From Clostridia bacterium (GTDB lineage Bacteria > Bacillota > Clostridia > TANB77 > CAG-508): a stretch of DNA of 56,902 nucleotides. Of the stretch, positions 38,485 to 48,915 are shown one piece after another; position 1 is the stretch's first letter, and the number at the start of each line of letters is the position of its first letter. Position numbers and translations under genes: made by a program. Below the pieces are notes generated by a model. The model did not search any database and was not told where the DNA came from. It saw only the letters and a program-made list of their open reading frames with translations. Where the stretch lies: the NCBI GenBank assembly GCA_022790975.1, contig JAAVYF010000034.1, positions 1 through 56,902 on the forward strand. Reading direction: 5' to 3'.

Positions 38485-39375
38485 GTGATAAAAATTAGAG
38501 TAGCTATTATATCAGATATACATGGTAATATTGTGGCATTAGAAGAAATTTTAAAAGATTGCAAAAAACAAATGGTAGATGAGTATGTTTTTCCAGGAGA
38601 TATTACACTTGAACTTCCATTTGGAAATGAAGTATTAAATACAATAAAAAGTATTAGTAAATATGCTGTAAGAGGAAATAAAGAAGATTATATTACAGAA
38701 TATGATAAGAACAAGTATAAATGGGAAAATATTCAATTTAAAAATGCAATTTTTTTATATAATTTATTTACACATGATAATTTAGAATATATTAATAATT
38801 TACCACTTACACTTTCATTAGAATTTGAAGGGATCAATTTATTTGTGTGCCATGGTTCACCAGAATCTGTAGAAGAAAAAATTCTTGAAAATGATATTAA
38901 TATAATGAATAAATATACAAAAGATTTAAAAGAAGATATATTAGTTTTTGGTCATACACATGAAAAAATTTGGACTAAAAAATTAAATGAAAAGTGTTTA
39001 ATAAATTCTGGCTGTTCAGGTGTTTCTCCATATAATGCAAATAAAGCTGAATATGTAATTTTAGATATAGAAAATGGAAAATATAATATTATAAAAAGGC
39101 TTGTAGAGTTTAATTTAGAAAAGTTAAAAAATATGATTATACAAACTGGCATTTTAGATGCAGATAAAGTTTTAATGAATTTAACGTATTTAGCTTTATG
39201 TGGAAAAGGTAATATAAGATATGAATTTTTTAAGGAAGCTAAAGCTATTTCATATCAGAGAGGAAATAAATTATATAAAGATGATGCAACAGGTGTTTAT
39301 AAATATTTTAAATTATTTGATGATGATATTTGGTTAAGTCTTGCCGAAAAATATAAAAATGAATTTGAGTTATAA
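38485..39375 (+). CDS. Metallophosphoesterase
   Basis: A 296-residue calcineurin-like phosphoesterase of the YfcE/MJ0936 type. Metal-binding motifs: DIHGN, GDI (in FPGDIT), GNKED, CHGSPE, GHTHEK. A helical C-terminal extension (about 215-296) is not part of the usual domain. Start taken as GTG 38485; the ribosome site AAGAGG is very close to it, so initiation at ATT 38494 (MRVAIISDIHG) is possible. Confidence 0.82.
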   Translation: MIKIRVAIISDIHGNIVALEEILKDCKKQMVDEYVFPGDITLELPFGNEVLNTIKSISKYAVRGNKEDYITEYDKNKYKWENIQFKNAIFLYNLFTHDNLEYINNLPLTLSLEFEGINLFVCHGSPESVEEKILENDINIMNKYTKDLKEDILVFGHTHEKIWTKKLNEKCLINSGCSGVSPYNANKAEYVILDIENGKYNIIKRLVEFNLEKLKNMIIQTGILDADKVLMNLTYLALCGKGNIRYEFFKEAKAISYQRGNKLYKDDATGVYKYFKLFDDDIWLSLAEKYKNEFEL

Positions 39376-39418
39376 TAATAATTTATTATAATCTAAAAAT
39401 TTTAATTAAAGTGTAAAT

Positions 39419-39582
39419 TAATAATTATAAAGTAATAATTGTAAAACAATAATTGTAGAGTAATAATTGTAAAGCAATAATTGTAGAGCAATAATTGTAG
39501 AGTAATAATTGTAGAGCAATAATTGTAGAACAATAATTGTAGAGCGATAATTGTAAAGCAATAATTATAAAATAATAATTAA
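39419..39582. repeat. Tandem 15-bp repeat array
   Basis: About eleven copies of TAATAATTGTAGAGC and variants (AAAGC, AGAAC, AGAGT). Copies are contiguous without spacers. It lies between the phosphoesterase and rqcP genes. Confidence 0.9.
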
Positions 39583-39601
39583 TAAAAATATTGTGGAGGA
39601 A

Positions 39602-39630
39602 AATTGTTAATCTGAAATAAATTAACAATT
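39602..39630 (+). promoter_or_regulatory. Hairpin between the rqcP ribosome site and start
   Basis: AATTGTTAAT (39602-39611) pairs perfectly with ATTAACAATT (39621-39630). GGAGGA (39595-39600) touches its 5' side, and ATG 39642 is 11 bases after its 3' side (ATG 39636 is 5 after). Confidence 0.65.
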
Positions 39631-39641
39631 AATAAATGTAT

Positions 39642-39875
39642 ATGAGAATAGATAAATTTTTAAAAATTAGTAGAGTAATAAAAAGAAGAACTGTTGCAAA
39701 TGAAGCAGCAGATAATGGTAGAATTTCAGTAAATGGTAAGGTTGTTAAAGCCAGTTATGAGGTAAAGACAGGAGATATTGTGGAAATAAGGTTTGGAGAT
39801 AAAGTTTCAAAATTTGAAATTCTTCAAATTCCAACTTCACAAAAAATTGTAGGAGAAGTTATAAAAGTTTTATAG
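39642..39875 (+). CDS. rqcP: RqcP (YabO/Hsp15-like S4-domain protein)
   Basis: A 77-residue S4-domain RNA-binding protein of ribosome-associated quality control; with RqcH it helps add alanine tails on stalled 50S subunits. MRIDKFLKISRVIKRRT and GRISVNGKVVKASYEVKTGD are typical. Efficient rescue of stalled ribosomes would matter in a genome with a problematic codon (speculative). ATG 39636 would add two residues. Confidence 0.9.
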   Translation: MRIDKFLKISRVIKRRTVANEAADNGRISVNGKVVKASYEVKTGDIVEIRFGDKVSKFEILQIPTSQKIVGEVIKVL

Positions 39876-39913
39876 TTTTAATTAAAGTTATATTTTAATA
39901 AGAAAATTTTAAA

Positions 39914-39965
39914 AGGTGCATTTCAATAGGTGAGTTATCTTTTGAGATGTATTTTTTTATTTTAC
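39914..39965 (+). terminator. Terminator after rqcP
   Basis: GGTGCATTTCAA pairs with TTGAGATGTATT (with G-U) and ends in a T run. The gap 39876-40265 also holds the promoter at 40147. Confidence 0.55.
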
Positions 39966-40146
39966 AAGATAAATTTTGGTTATATTTTTTTTGGAATTTT
40001 TAGCTTATTAGCTTATATTTAAAAAATTTTTTGCTAAATAAAAAACATTTTTTAAATTTATATGAATGATTAATTTTTAAATTTGTTTTTAGAAATTAGG
40101 TAATTTAAATATTTTTATAATTGAAGTCTTTATAATTTAGTAATGA

Positions 40147-40175
40147 TTGCCACAAATTCTAAAATATGGTATAAT
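40147..40175 (+). promoter_or_regulatory. Promoter for the repeat protein gene
   Basis: TTGCCA (40147-40152) and TATAAT (40170-40175), spacer 17. Confidence 0.65.
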
Positions 40176-40265
40176 ATAATTGCGATTTATTCATTTTAAT
40201 AAAAATGTTAAAAATTAGTTTTTATACTATATATATTTAAGTTATTTAGAAATGGAGGAAAAAAT

Positions 40266-42003
40266 ATGCAATTATCTTTAAGAAGTAAGTATAGAAGCAA
40301 AGAAATATTAGCAAGAAGACAAAAAATGATAGAAAAAGAAAAATTACATATTAAAGATAAAATTAGTTATGAAAGACTTAAAGAATTATATAATAAATAT
40401 GGTGAAGGATTAGAAGAAAAAGAGTTTGCATATGCTTTTTTAGATTTAGATGAAGTAAAATATAACAATGTTTCTAATAAAAATTCACAAACTACAATAT
40501 TATCAATGCAATATGTTTCAAATGAAGAATTAAAAAGTATAAGGGCAAAATTAATTGAATTATATGATTTAAAAGTAGTAAGTTATAATAAAGCAATGGA
40601 ACTTTATGAGAAATTTGGTAAGATGTTATTTTTTAAATTATTTTCAGAGGAAATATTAGGTATAGATGAAAAAATTTTTAAAAGTAAAAAAATAAAGAAA
40701 AATCCTGATAGAGAAATAGAGGTTAATTTTGACAGTGAACCTGGTGAATTTACTAGTTTAGATGATACAATAAAAGATATGCCAATGTATGTTTTAAATC
40801 CTGAATATATATTGGAAATCAGAAAGAAAATAATTTACGAAGATGGATTACATATTAAAGAGAGTATTGATTATGAAATATTCAAAGAATTATATAATAA
40901 ATATGGAAAAGATATGCTAGAGTTAGTATTTGCTCAAGAAGTTTTAGATATAGGTCCCAAATCGTTAAATAGAATGAAAGGTCCTAAAAAAAATAGTACT
41001 ATAATTCTTCAGAATGTTGAAATTTCAAAAGAATATATAGATATTCTTAGAAATAAAATTATTGTATTAAATAAATTAGAAGGTGGTCAAGTTTTAGAAT
41101 ATTCAAAATTACGTGAATTTAATAAACAGTATGCGATAGAATTCTTAGAAAGAGATTTTGCGGTTGATATTTTGGATGTAAAAAATGAAAATTATAGACC
41201 AACAGGAACAAATACTAGTGTAACAATTTTAAACTCAAAAGAAACTAATTTTGAAGCATTAAGAGATAAAATAATTAAGGAACAAAAGCTACATTATGAT
41301 GATATGATAGATTATAATATTTTTAAAAAATTGCATCAAAAATATGCTCCAAATATGTCTGAAGTAGTATTTGCTGAAAAGATTTTAGATATAAGAAGTA
41401 GTAATTTTATGGAGGTAAAACATTATAATGGACGTGCTCGTATATTATTAAATCTTAAATTACCAGATAAAAGTGAAATTAATGATATTAGAAAAAAAGT
41501 AATAATAGAAAATAATTTTCATATAAATGATGAAATTGATGATAAAAGTGCAATGCATGTAAGAAATTATATTGAAGAATGCAAAATAAGTTTTAGAAAA
41601 GGAGAACTTTTAGTAGATGATATGGATCTTTTGATGGAATGTATGCTATTAGTCAACTGCAAGACAACAGAGATAGAGTTATTTACTAAAATGTGCATAT
41701 CATTTAGTTTATATAATAAGGCAAATACTTTTATAACAGATATGATTTCTAATAATAAAATTTCACATGAAGAAAAAGGAAAACTAATGCTATTACGAGT
41801 GCATGTTAATGAGGCTATGAAAAAAGAAAATGCATTAGAGTATTTAAAAAAGCGGTTTTAAAGATATAAATCAACTTTCTAAGATAACAGGAGTAACAGA
41901 GATTGAGATTTTAAGATTGAAAAAAAACCTAGAAGAAGAAAAGGATAAAGAATCTGTAATGTTATTAAAACTTGTAGGAAGCGATAATGATTGTCGTTAT
42001 TAG
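40266..42003 (+). CDS. Unrecognised repeat protein with one in-frame CGG +1 site
   Basis: Unknown function. About six divergent modules of 75-85 residues recur, with cores such as LHIKDKISYERLKELYNKYG, LHIKESIDYEIFKELYNKYG and LHYDDMIDYNIFKKLHQKYA, each followed by FA-E-LDI. In zero frame it ends KKRF at 531 residues. Skipping C41853 adds FKDINQLSKITGVTEIEILR and a charged tail, total 578 residues; that added part looks like a helix-turn-helix. The end without the shift would also be viable, so this site is weaker evidence than the others. Start after GGAGGAAAAAAT. Confidence 0.75.
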
Positions 42004-42148
42004 TTGGTTATTGAGAAATAAGAAATTAAAATAAAGGATTAAAAAATATATAATATAAGCTTTAGATAAGTTTAAGAAAATAATTTATGTTGATAAATCT
42101 CCAAAAGTATGATATAAAAATAATAATTATTATTTTTAAGGAGGGATT

Positions 42149-42185
42149 AATCAATTAATAGTTTAATATTTCTATAAATTGATTA
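42149..42185 (+). promoter_or_regulatory. Hairpin between the dnaE ribosome site and start
   Basis: AATCAATT (42149-42156) pairs with AATTGATT (42177-42184). AAGGAGG is at 42138-42144, and ATG 42198 is about 13 bases after the stem. Confidence 0.5.
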
Positions 42186-42197
42186 TACAAGATACAA

Positions 42198-45100
42198 ATG
42201 GAGTTTGTTCATTTACATGTACATAGTGAATATAGTTTATTAGATGGAATGTGCAGAATTAAAGATATACCGAAAAGAGCAAAAGAACTTGGAATGAAAG
42301 CAATTGCTCTTACAGATCATGGTGTTATGTTTGGTTCTGCCATTTTTTTTCAGGAATGTCAAAAACAAGGAATAAAAGCTATTACAGGATGTGAAATGTA
42401 TATTGCTCCTAGAAGTAGATTTGAAAAGGATGCAGGAAGAGATGATAAATACAATCATCTTATTTTGTTAGTAAAAAATAAAAAAGGATATCAAAATTTA
42501 ATAAAATTAGTATCTATTGGTTTTACAGAAGGATTTTATAGTAAGCCAAGAATAGATAAAGAAATTTTAAAAGAATATTCAGATGGATTGATTTGTTTAA
42601 GTGCTTGTTTAGCTGGAGAACTCCCAAAAGCAATTTTGAATGATGATATGGAAAAAGCTGAAGAAATTGCACTTTGGTATAAAGGTATTTTTGGAGAAGA
42701 TTATTATTTAGAAATTCAAAACAATGGATTAAGAGAACAAATAATGGTAAATCAAAAGCTTATTAAGTTAGCTAAAAAGTTAGATATTTCATTAGTAGCT
42801 ACAAATGATGCTCATTATTTAAAAAAAGAAGATAGTTTTAATCATGAAATTTTACTTTGCATGCAAACAGGAAAACGTATTACAGATGAAGATAGAATGC
42901 GTTTTGAAACAGATGAATTTTATATAAAAAGTCCAGAAGAAATGCAAGATTATTTTGAAGCGGTTCCAGAAGCTATTGAAAATACAGTTAAAATTGCTGA
43001 TAAATGTAATTTCGAATTTGAATTTGGTGTTACTAAACTACCTAATTATGATGTTCCTAAAGAATTTGAAACTCATGAGGCATATTTTAGAAAACTGGCA
43101 GAAGATGGAATAAAAGAAAGATATGGAGAAAATCCAGAAAAATTTATATTAGATAGAGCAGAATACGAAATAGAAATTATAACTAAAATGGGATATGTAG
43201 ATTATTATCTTATAGTTTGGGATTTTATAAATTATGCAAAATCTATTGGAGTTTCTGTGGGGCCAGGAAGAGGGTCTGGTGCTGGTTCAATTATTGCATA
43301 TGCTATAAAAATTACAGATATAGACCCAATAAAATATAATTTGCTTTTTGAAAGATTTTTAAATCCAGAAAGAATTAGTATGCCAGATTTTGACGTGGAT
43401 TTTTGTTATGAAAGAAGAGGAGAAGTTATAGATTATGTAACAAAAAAATATGGGGTAGACCATGTATCACAAATTATAACATTTGGTACTTTAGCAGCCA
43501 AAAATGTTATAAGAAGTGTTGGAAGAGTACTTAATATACCTTTACCACAAGTTGATAAAATTGCCAAAATGATTCCAAATGGTCCACATGTAACAATTGA
43601 TGATGCATTAAAAGAAAGTAAAGAATTTAAAAATATTTATGAAGAAGATGAAGATGTTAAAAGATTAGTAGATATTTCAAAAACATTAGAAGGAATGCCA
43701 AAAAATGCATCGACACATGCTTGTGGAGTTGTTATAACGAAAAATCCAGTAGATAGTTATGTTCCTTTATATGTAAATGATGGAAATGTTGTAGCTCAAT
43801 ATACTATGACTCTTTTAGAACAATTGGGGCTTTTAAAGATGGACTTTTTAGGTTTGCGAACTCTTACTGTAATTGAAGATTGTAAAGAACTTGTAAAAGA
43901 AAATAGAGGAATAGATGTTGAATTTGATGAGAAAATGAATGATCCAAATGTTTATAAATTATGGCATGATGGGCAAACATACGGAATATTTCAATTTGAA
44001 AGTAGAGGCATGACTTCATTTATGAAGGAACTTAAACCAGACTGTTTGGAAGATTTAATTGCTGGAGTATCGTTATATAGACCAGGACCTATGGATCAAA
44101 TACCAAGATATATTAGAGGAAAACAAAATCCAGGACATAATGAATATACTCATCCTAGCTTAGAGCCAATTTTAAATGTTACATATGGATGTATGGTATA
44201 TCAAGAACAAGTTATGCAAATAGTAAGAGATTTAGCAGGATATTCACTTCGGAAGAGCAGATTTAGTTAGACGTGCTATGGGTAAAAAGAAATTAGATGT
44301 AATGGAAAAAGAAAGAGAAGTATTTATTCATGGTCAGGTAGATGAAAAAGGAAATATTATTATTCCTGGTTGTATTAGAAATGGAATAGATGAAAAATCT
44401 GCAAATAAAATTTTTGATGAGATGGCTGAATTTGCAAAATATGCATTTAATAAATCTCATGCAGCGTGCTATTCAGTAGTTGCTTATAGAACAGCTTATT
44501 TAAAAACATATTATAAAGAAGAATTAATGGCAGCTACTTTAAATAGTTTCTTAGGAAATTTAGATAAGATTCCGGTTTATATTGAAGAGTGTAGAAATTT
44601 AAATATAGAAATTTTAGGACCTAATATAAATGAAAGTGATAATAAATTTATTGTTAAAGATAATAAGATTAGATTTGGTTTAGCTAGTATAAAAAATGTT
44701 GGAAATACAGTAACTGCTGATATTGTGAAAGAAAGAAGTGAAAATGGTAAGTTTTCTAACTTTATAGATTTTTGCGAAAGAATGACAAAAATAAATATAA
44801 ATAAAAAATGTATTGAAAGTTTAATAAAAGCTGGTAGTTTTGATGAATTTGGTAAAACAAGAAGTACTTTACTTGCTTCATTTGAAAATATTATAGATAG
44901 TTTAACTTCTAATTCAAAAAATAAGATAGAAAATCAAGTTTCTATGTTTGACTTTATAGAAGAACGGAGAGGCTCAAAAAGCAAATTATAGTTATAAAGA
45001 GTTACCAGAAATGGATATGAAAGATTATTTAAGTATGGAAAAGGAAATGCTTGGAATATACTTATCTGGTCATCCATTGGAGAAATTTAAGAAAAAAATT

Positions 45101-45671
45101 GAAATATTAACTAATATTAATTCATTAAGTTTAATGGAAATTGATACAGAACTTGAAGAAACTGGAACTTGCAAAAATTTTCAAGATGGTCAAAATATAA
45201 AAATTGCAGGAATTATTTCAAAAATTAAGAAGAAAATTACAAAAAATAATTCATTGATGGCTTTTCTTACTATAGACGATTTATATGGAAGCTATGAAGT
45301 AATAGTGTTTGAAAGTATTTTTAACAGATATGGAATCAATATTGAAGAGGAAAAAATAGTTTTAATTGAACGGAAGACTTTCTATTAAAGGGGACGAAAA
45401 AACTAAAATTATTGCAAGTAGTGTTAAAGAAATTTTAAATAAAGATGAAAATATTAGTAGAATAAATATTAATATTACAGATTTTGGAGAAGACAAAAAG
45501 GAAAACTTAAGAAAATCTATAAGATACTATTCTAAAATGGAAAATGCAGAAACATTTATAGATGTTACTGTAAATGGGGAAGTACGTAATTGTGGAAAAA
45601 TATTTGTTAGTACAGAAGTTATAAATAAATTTTATGAGCTGTTTGGAAAAGACAATGTATATATTTCTTAA
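42198..45671 (+). CDS. dnaE: DNA polymerase III alpha subunit, with three in-frame CGG +1 sites
   Basis: Replicative polymerase of the C family. Three +1 shifts (C44250, C44965, C45371) give 1156 residues, the usual DnaE length. PHP domain at the start (HLHVHSEYSLLDG), palm with catalytic aspartates in PDFDVDF (about 396-402), fingers with [31 protein letters not shown] restored across site 1 (Gly685), helix-hairpin-helix/beta-binding part (KYAFNKSHAACYS), then site 2 (Gly923, EEGEAQKANYSY) and the OB domain with site 3 (Gly1058, IEGRLSIKGDE). Zero-frame reading stops shortly after each CGG. As an essential enzyme, all three sites must be read efficiently. Confidence 0.93.
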
Positions 45672-45900
45672 TTTTAGATTTTGAAATTTTTTCATTATTT
45701 TGAAAGAATGTATAGTATTTTACTATTTATAAAAAGTTTTTTAAAACTTCTTTTACTCTTCTTTTCGAGCATTGTAAAACTTTTTATTTTTTAGTATTCA
45801 TTATTCAAAAAATTCCTAAATTTAAAAGCTTATTGCATTGACTATTTCGTATTTTACTATTATAATCAAATATATTATCAAAAATGGGAGATATTGACAC

Positions 45901-46515
45901 ATGAAAAAAAGAAAAAATGGAGGTTCATTATTTTTAATAATAATTGCACTTATTATTATAGCTATTATTGCAGTAATTGCAATTTCTAAAATAACAGGAG
46001 ATGATGGAGTAATTACAAAAGTTAATAAGGTAGAAGTAGAGTATTCAAAAGCAGAAGTAGGGGAGAAATTAGTTGCAATTGTACATGGGGAAGTTGTTAA
46101 AGCTTCTGAAAAAATTTCTGGAACATCAAATGATATTAGTACTGTATTTAATGAAAAGATATTAATTTCATTTTTAACAGGTACTTTAGAAAATGAAGAA
46201 AATCCAGGAATAGAATGCTTAACTGTAGAACCATCAGCAACTCAAATAAGAACAGTATTAGAAGATGGGGAAATAAGTAATATTTATATTATAAATCCAA
46301 AAGCTCTTTCAGATAAAGTAGATATTTATGGAAAAGGTAAATCATTAGAAGATAAAGATGTATTTACATTAGAAGCAATAACAGAAGAAATTACTGCTGA
46401 AGATGGTTCTATATATACTAAGTCTACAGGAAAATTTGAAATAAAATATTATGATTATGAAGGAAAATCTTCAGTTATAGAAACTGTTGATTTGTACTTA
46501 ACTAATCAATCTTAA
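45901..46515 (+). CDS. Hypothetical membrane-anchored protein
   Basis: Not recognised. A Lys-rich N-terminus and one membrane helix (about 8-28, FLIIIALIIIAIIAVIAI) precede an acidic extracellular part of 170 residues without cysteines. The N-terminus is vaguely pilin-like but lacks a clear prepilin cleavage site. Start after GGGAGATATT. Confidence 0.65.
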   Translation: MKKRKNGGSLFLIIIALIIIAIIAVIAISKITGDDGVITKVNKVEVEYSKAEVGEKLVAIVHGEVVKASEKISGTSNDISTVFNEKILISFLTGTLENEENPGIECLTVEPSATQIRTVLEDGEISNIYIINPKALSDKVDIYGKGKSLEDKDVFTLEAITEEITAEDGSIYTKSTGKFEIKYYDYEGKSSVIETVDLYLTNQS

Positions 46516-46639
46516 AATTAATAGATAAATTATAAGAAATTTTAAAATTAAAATAAAAGTTAATAAACTTTAAGTACAAATAAAAATTTATAAGCTTTAA
46601 ATTAAAATAGAAGTTAATAAGCTTAAAAATAAAAAAATA

Positions 46640-46678
46640 CTAAAAAACCTTAATTATTAAATAATTAAGGTTTTTTAG
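46640..46678. terminator. Bidirectional terminator
   Basis: CTAAAAAACCTTAATTA pairs perfectly with TAATTAAGGTTTTTTAG. Both strands end in T runs, serving the two convergent genes. Confidence 0.85.
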
Positions 46679-46721
46679 AGTGTGTCTATAAATGAGAGTT
46701 AATTCAAATTTAGTAGGAGAA

Positions 46722-47606
46722 TTATTCATCTCCTAAGGTATTTCCATACCAATTCTTCTCTAAACAAAGTTTAGCTCTTTTTACTGATTTTTCATTTTTA
46801 GAATCGTTTATAACATCTTGAATAAATGTTGGATGAGAATTTATAAATTCCCTCATTGTTCCATCAGGATCTTCAAAATATTTTTTTAACATTTCAAATT
46901 GTGTGTTATTAATAACATTTTTATTTAATGCTAGAGTAATTAAATCTTCATCTAATTTTAATAAAGAGTAAGGTCTAACTTCTAGCTCTTTTAAATTTTT
47001 ATCTCCTGATTGATTTCTATCAACTATGTAAATAGCCCAATTTATTTTTGAACCTAATTTATTTATTGCTGGAACCCAAGCTCTTTCAAAACTTGAACCA
47101 GTATTTAGAATATCTGTAACATGAAGAATTCTTTTTCCCATTAAATTTGAAATTTGAGTTGATTCTTCAAAGTCACAAGTACTTGCTATTGTAGTTAAAT
47201 CTTTAAATATTGTTATATGTGGTTTTCCAAGTAAAACTGCTACTGGAATTGAAAAATACCAATCTCTTCTTTCACCACCAGATATATAATCAATAAGATT
47301 TAATTCAAAATTTTCTTTAATATATTTAACTAATTTATCTATAACTGTTTTAAAAATTTCATTATTATCATATTGTTTCATAATTTCATCATATAAAAGT
47401 TCTGGAATTTCTGTTTTTTCTTTAGATGTAAGCCAATTATCTATTTTAGAAAGAAGGTTTGCAGAATCTTCACTACTACCATATAAATAATCAACATTTA
47501 TAAAATATGGTCCTAATTTTCCAGATGTATACCAAAATGGATTATCTGCATCAGCAACTTTAAATGCATGTGTTTCAAATAATAATGATACTAATTCTTC
47601 ATTCAT
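46722..47606 (-). CDS. Orotate phosphoribosyltransferase-like protein
   Basis: A 294-residue protein with a type I PRTase fold. WYTSGKLGPYFINVDYLY resembles the OPRT substrate region, and ISGGERRDWYFSIPVA and HVTDILNTGSSFERAW resemble the PRPP-binding loop and its flanks. It is longer than PyrE (about 210) because of an insertion after residue 50 and a C-terminal extension, so orotate may not be the substrate. No pyrimidine genes are nearby. ATG 47606 follows TTGGAGGATATT. Confidence 0.72.
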   Translation of the reverse strand: MNEELVSLLFETHAFKVADADNPFWYTSGKLGPYFINVDYLYGSSEDSANLLSKIDNWLTSKEKTEIPELLYDEIMKQYDNNEIFKTVIDKLVKYIKENFELNLIDYISGGERRDWYFSIPVAVLLGKPHITIFKDLTTIASTCDFEESTQISNLMGKRILHVTDILNTGSSFERAWVPAINKLGSKINWAIYIVDRNQSGDKNLKELEVRPYSLLKLDEDLITLALNKNVINNTQFEMLKKYFEDPDGTMREFINSHPTFIQDVINDSKNEKSVKRAKLCLEKNWYGNTLGDE

Positions 47607-47700
47607 AATATCCTCCAAAGTTAAAAAATTTTCCTATAAATAATATATAGGAAAAAAAGGTTTGTGTCAACGATATATTTAAAATTATTATTATTTTTTA

Positions 47701-47728
47701 TTGCAAATTTTCTAATATGTGTTAAAAT
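47701..47728 (+). promoter_or_regulatory. Promoter for holA
   Basis: TTGCAA (47701-47706) and TAAAAT (47723-47728), spacer 16. Confidence 0.5.
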
Positions 47729-47775
47729 ATTAATTATGAGTTTAAAATAATTGATGTTGATGGAGATATTGGAAA

Positions 47776-48792
47776 ATGACATATGAAACGCTTGAAAAAG
47801 AATTGAATAAAGATGGAAAACTTCATTCTTTGTACCTTTTTTATGGTGAAGAGCGATTTTTGTTAGAAAGTGCAGTAAAAAAATTAAAAAAAAAGTTTGG
47901 CGAAATGCTTCAAGGAATAAATTATATTATAATAGATGAAAGTTTAATAGATGATCTTATTTATAATATAGAAAGTCCAGCATTTGGCTTTGAAAAAAAA
48001 CTTATAATAGTTAAAAATTCTGGTCTTTTTAAAAAAGATGGTAGAAAAAAGGCTGGAACTCCAATTCAAGAAAAAGTTGCTAGCTATATAAAAGAAAATA
48101 TGGATGTTATAAATGAAGCAGTAAATATAGTTTTTATTGAAGATGAAGTAGATAAAAATCAAGTTTATGAAGCTATTGAAAAAAATGGAATAATATGTAA
48201 TTTTGAAGAGTTAAATCAAAATGCTCTTATTAAAAGACTAAAACAAATAGTTTTAGCATATAATGTAAATGTTAATGACGATGTTCTTACATATTTAATA
48301 GAATGTTCTGGTTCTAATATGCAATTATTAATAAATGAAATTAGAAAGTTAATTGAATTTGCAGGTACAGGTGGAACAATAAAAAAGGAAGATGTGGATA
48401 AACTTGCTGTTAAACAAATAGATGCGGTTATTTTCGACTTAACTGATGATTTAGGAAATAAAAAAATATCAAGTGCAATAGAGGTTTTGGATGGATTAAT
48501 ATATCAAAAAGAGCCACTTCAAAAAGTATTGGTAACTCTTTATAATCATTTTAAAAAATTGTATTTATGTTCTATTGCAATAAAAAGTGGAAAAGATATA
48601 GGAACATCAATAGGTTTAAAGCCAAATCAAACTTTTTTGGTTAATAAATATAAAAGGCAAGTAAATTCTTTTAAATCTGAAGAATTAAAAAAAATATTAG
48701 TAGAACTTACACAGTTAGATTATAATTCTAAAAATGGAAAAATTGACATAGATATAGGATTAAGAAGTATTCTATGTAGTTATTGCAAATGA
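47776..48792 (+). CDS. holA: DNA polymerase III delta subunit
   Basis: A 338-residue clamp-loader subunit that opens the beta ring. The N-terminal LYLFYGEERFLLESAVKKL, the degenerate AAA+ domain and the C-terminal collar (KPNQTFLVNKYKRQVNSF) follow the HolA pattern. Start after TGGAGATATTGG. No CGG codon. Confidence 0.9.
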   Translation: MTYETLEKELNKDGKLHSLYLFYGEERFLLESAVKKLKKKFGEMLQGINYIIIDESLIDDLIYNIESPAFGFEKKLIIVKNSGLFKKDGRKKAGTPIQEKVASYIKENMDVINEAVNIVFIEDEVDKNQVYEAIEKNGIICNFEELNQNALIKRLKQIVLAYNVNVNDDVLTYLIECSGSNMQLLINEIRKLIEFAGTGGTIKKEDVDKLAVKQIDAVIFDLTDDLGNKKISSAIEVLDGLIYQKEPLQKVLVTLYNHFKKLYLCSIAIKSGKDIGTSIGLKPNQTFLVNKYKRQVNSFKSEELKKILVELTQLDYNSKNGKIDIDIGLRSILCSYCK

Positions 48793-48801
48793 TAAAGTAT
48801 A

Positions 48802-48852
48802 AAATCTATTTATTAAATATAAAATTATTTTAATAAATAGATATTTTTTTAT
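48802..48852 (+). terminator. Terminator after holA
   Basis: TCTATTTATTAAA pairs with TTTAATAAATAGA, followed by a run of seven T. Confidence 0.75.
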
Positions 48853-48915
48853 ATTTATAGTTTAAAAAGTTCAATATAATTCTAGTTTTTCTTATTAGAA
48901 TTGGAAGGAGAAAAT

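Noticed and set aside
39419..39582. CRISPR array
   Set aside because: The 15-bp units are contiguous, AT-rich and without spacers or cas genes. The minus-strand open frame across it is a by-product of the repeat.
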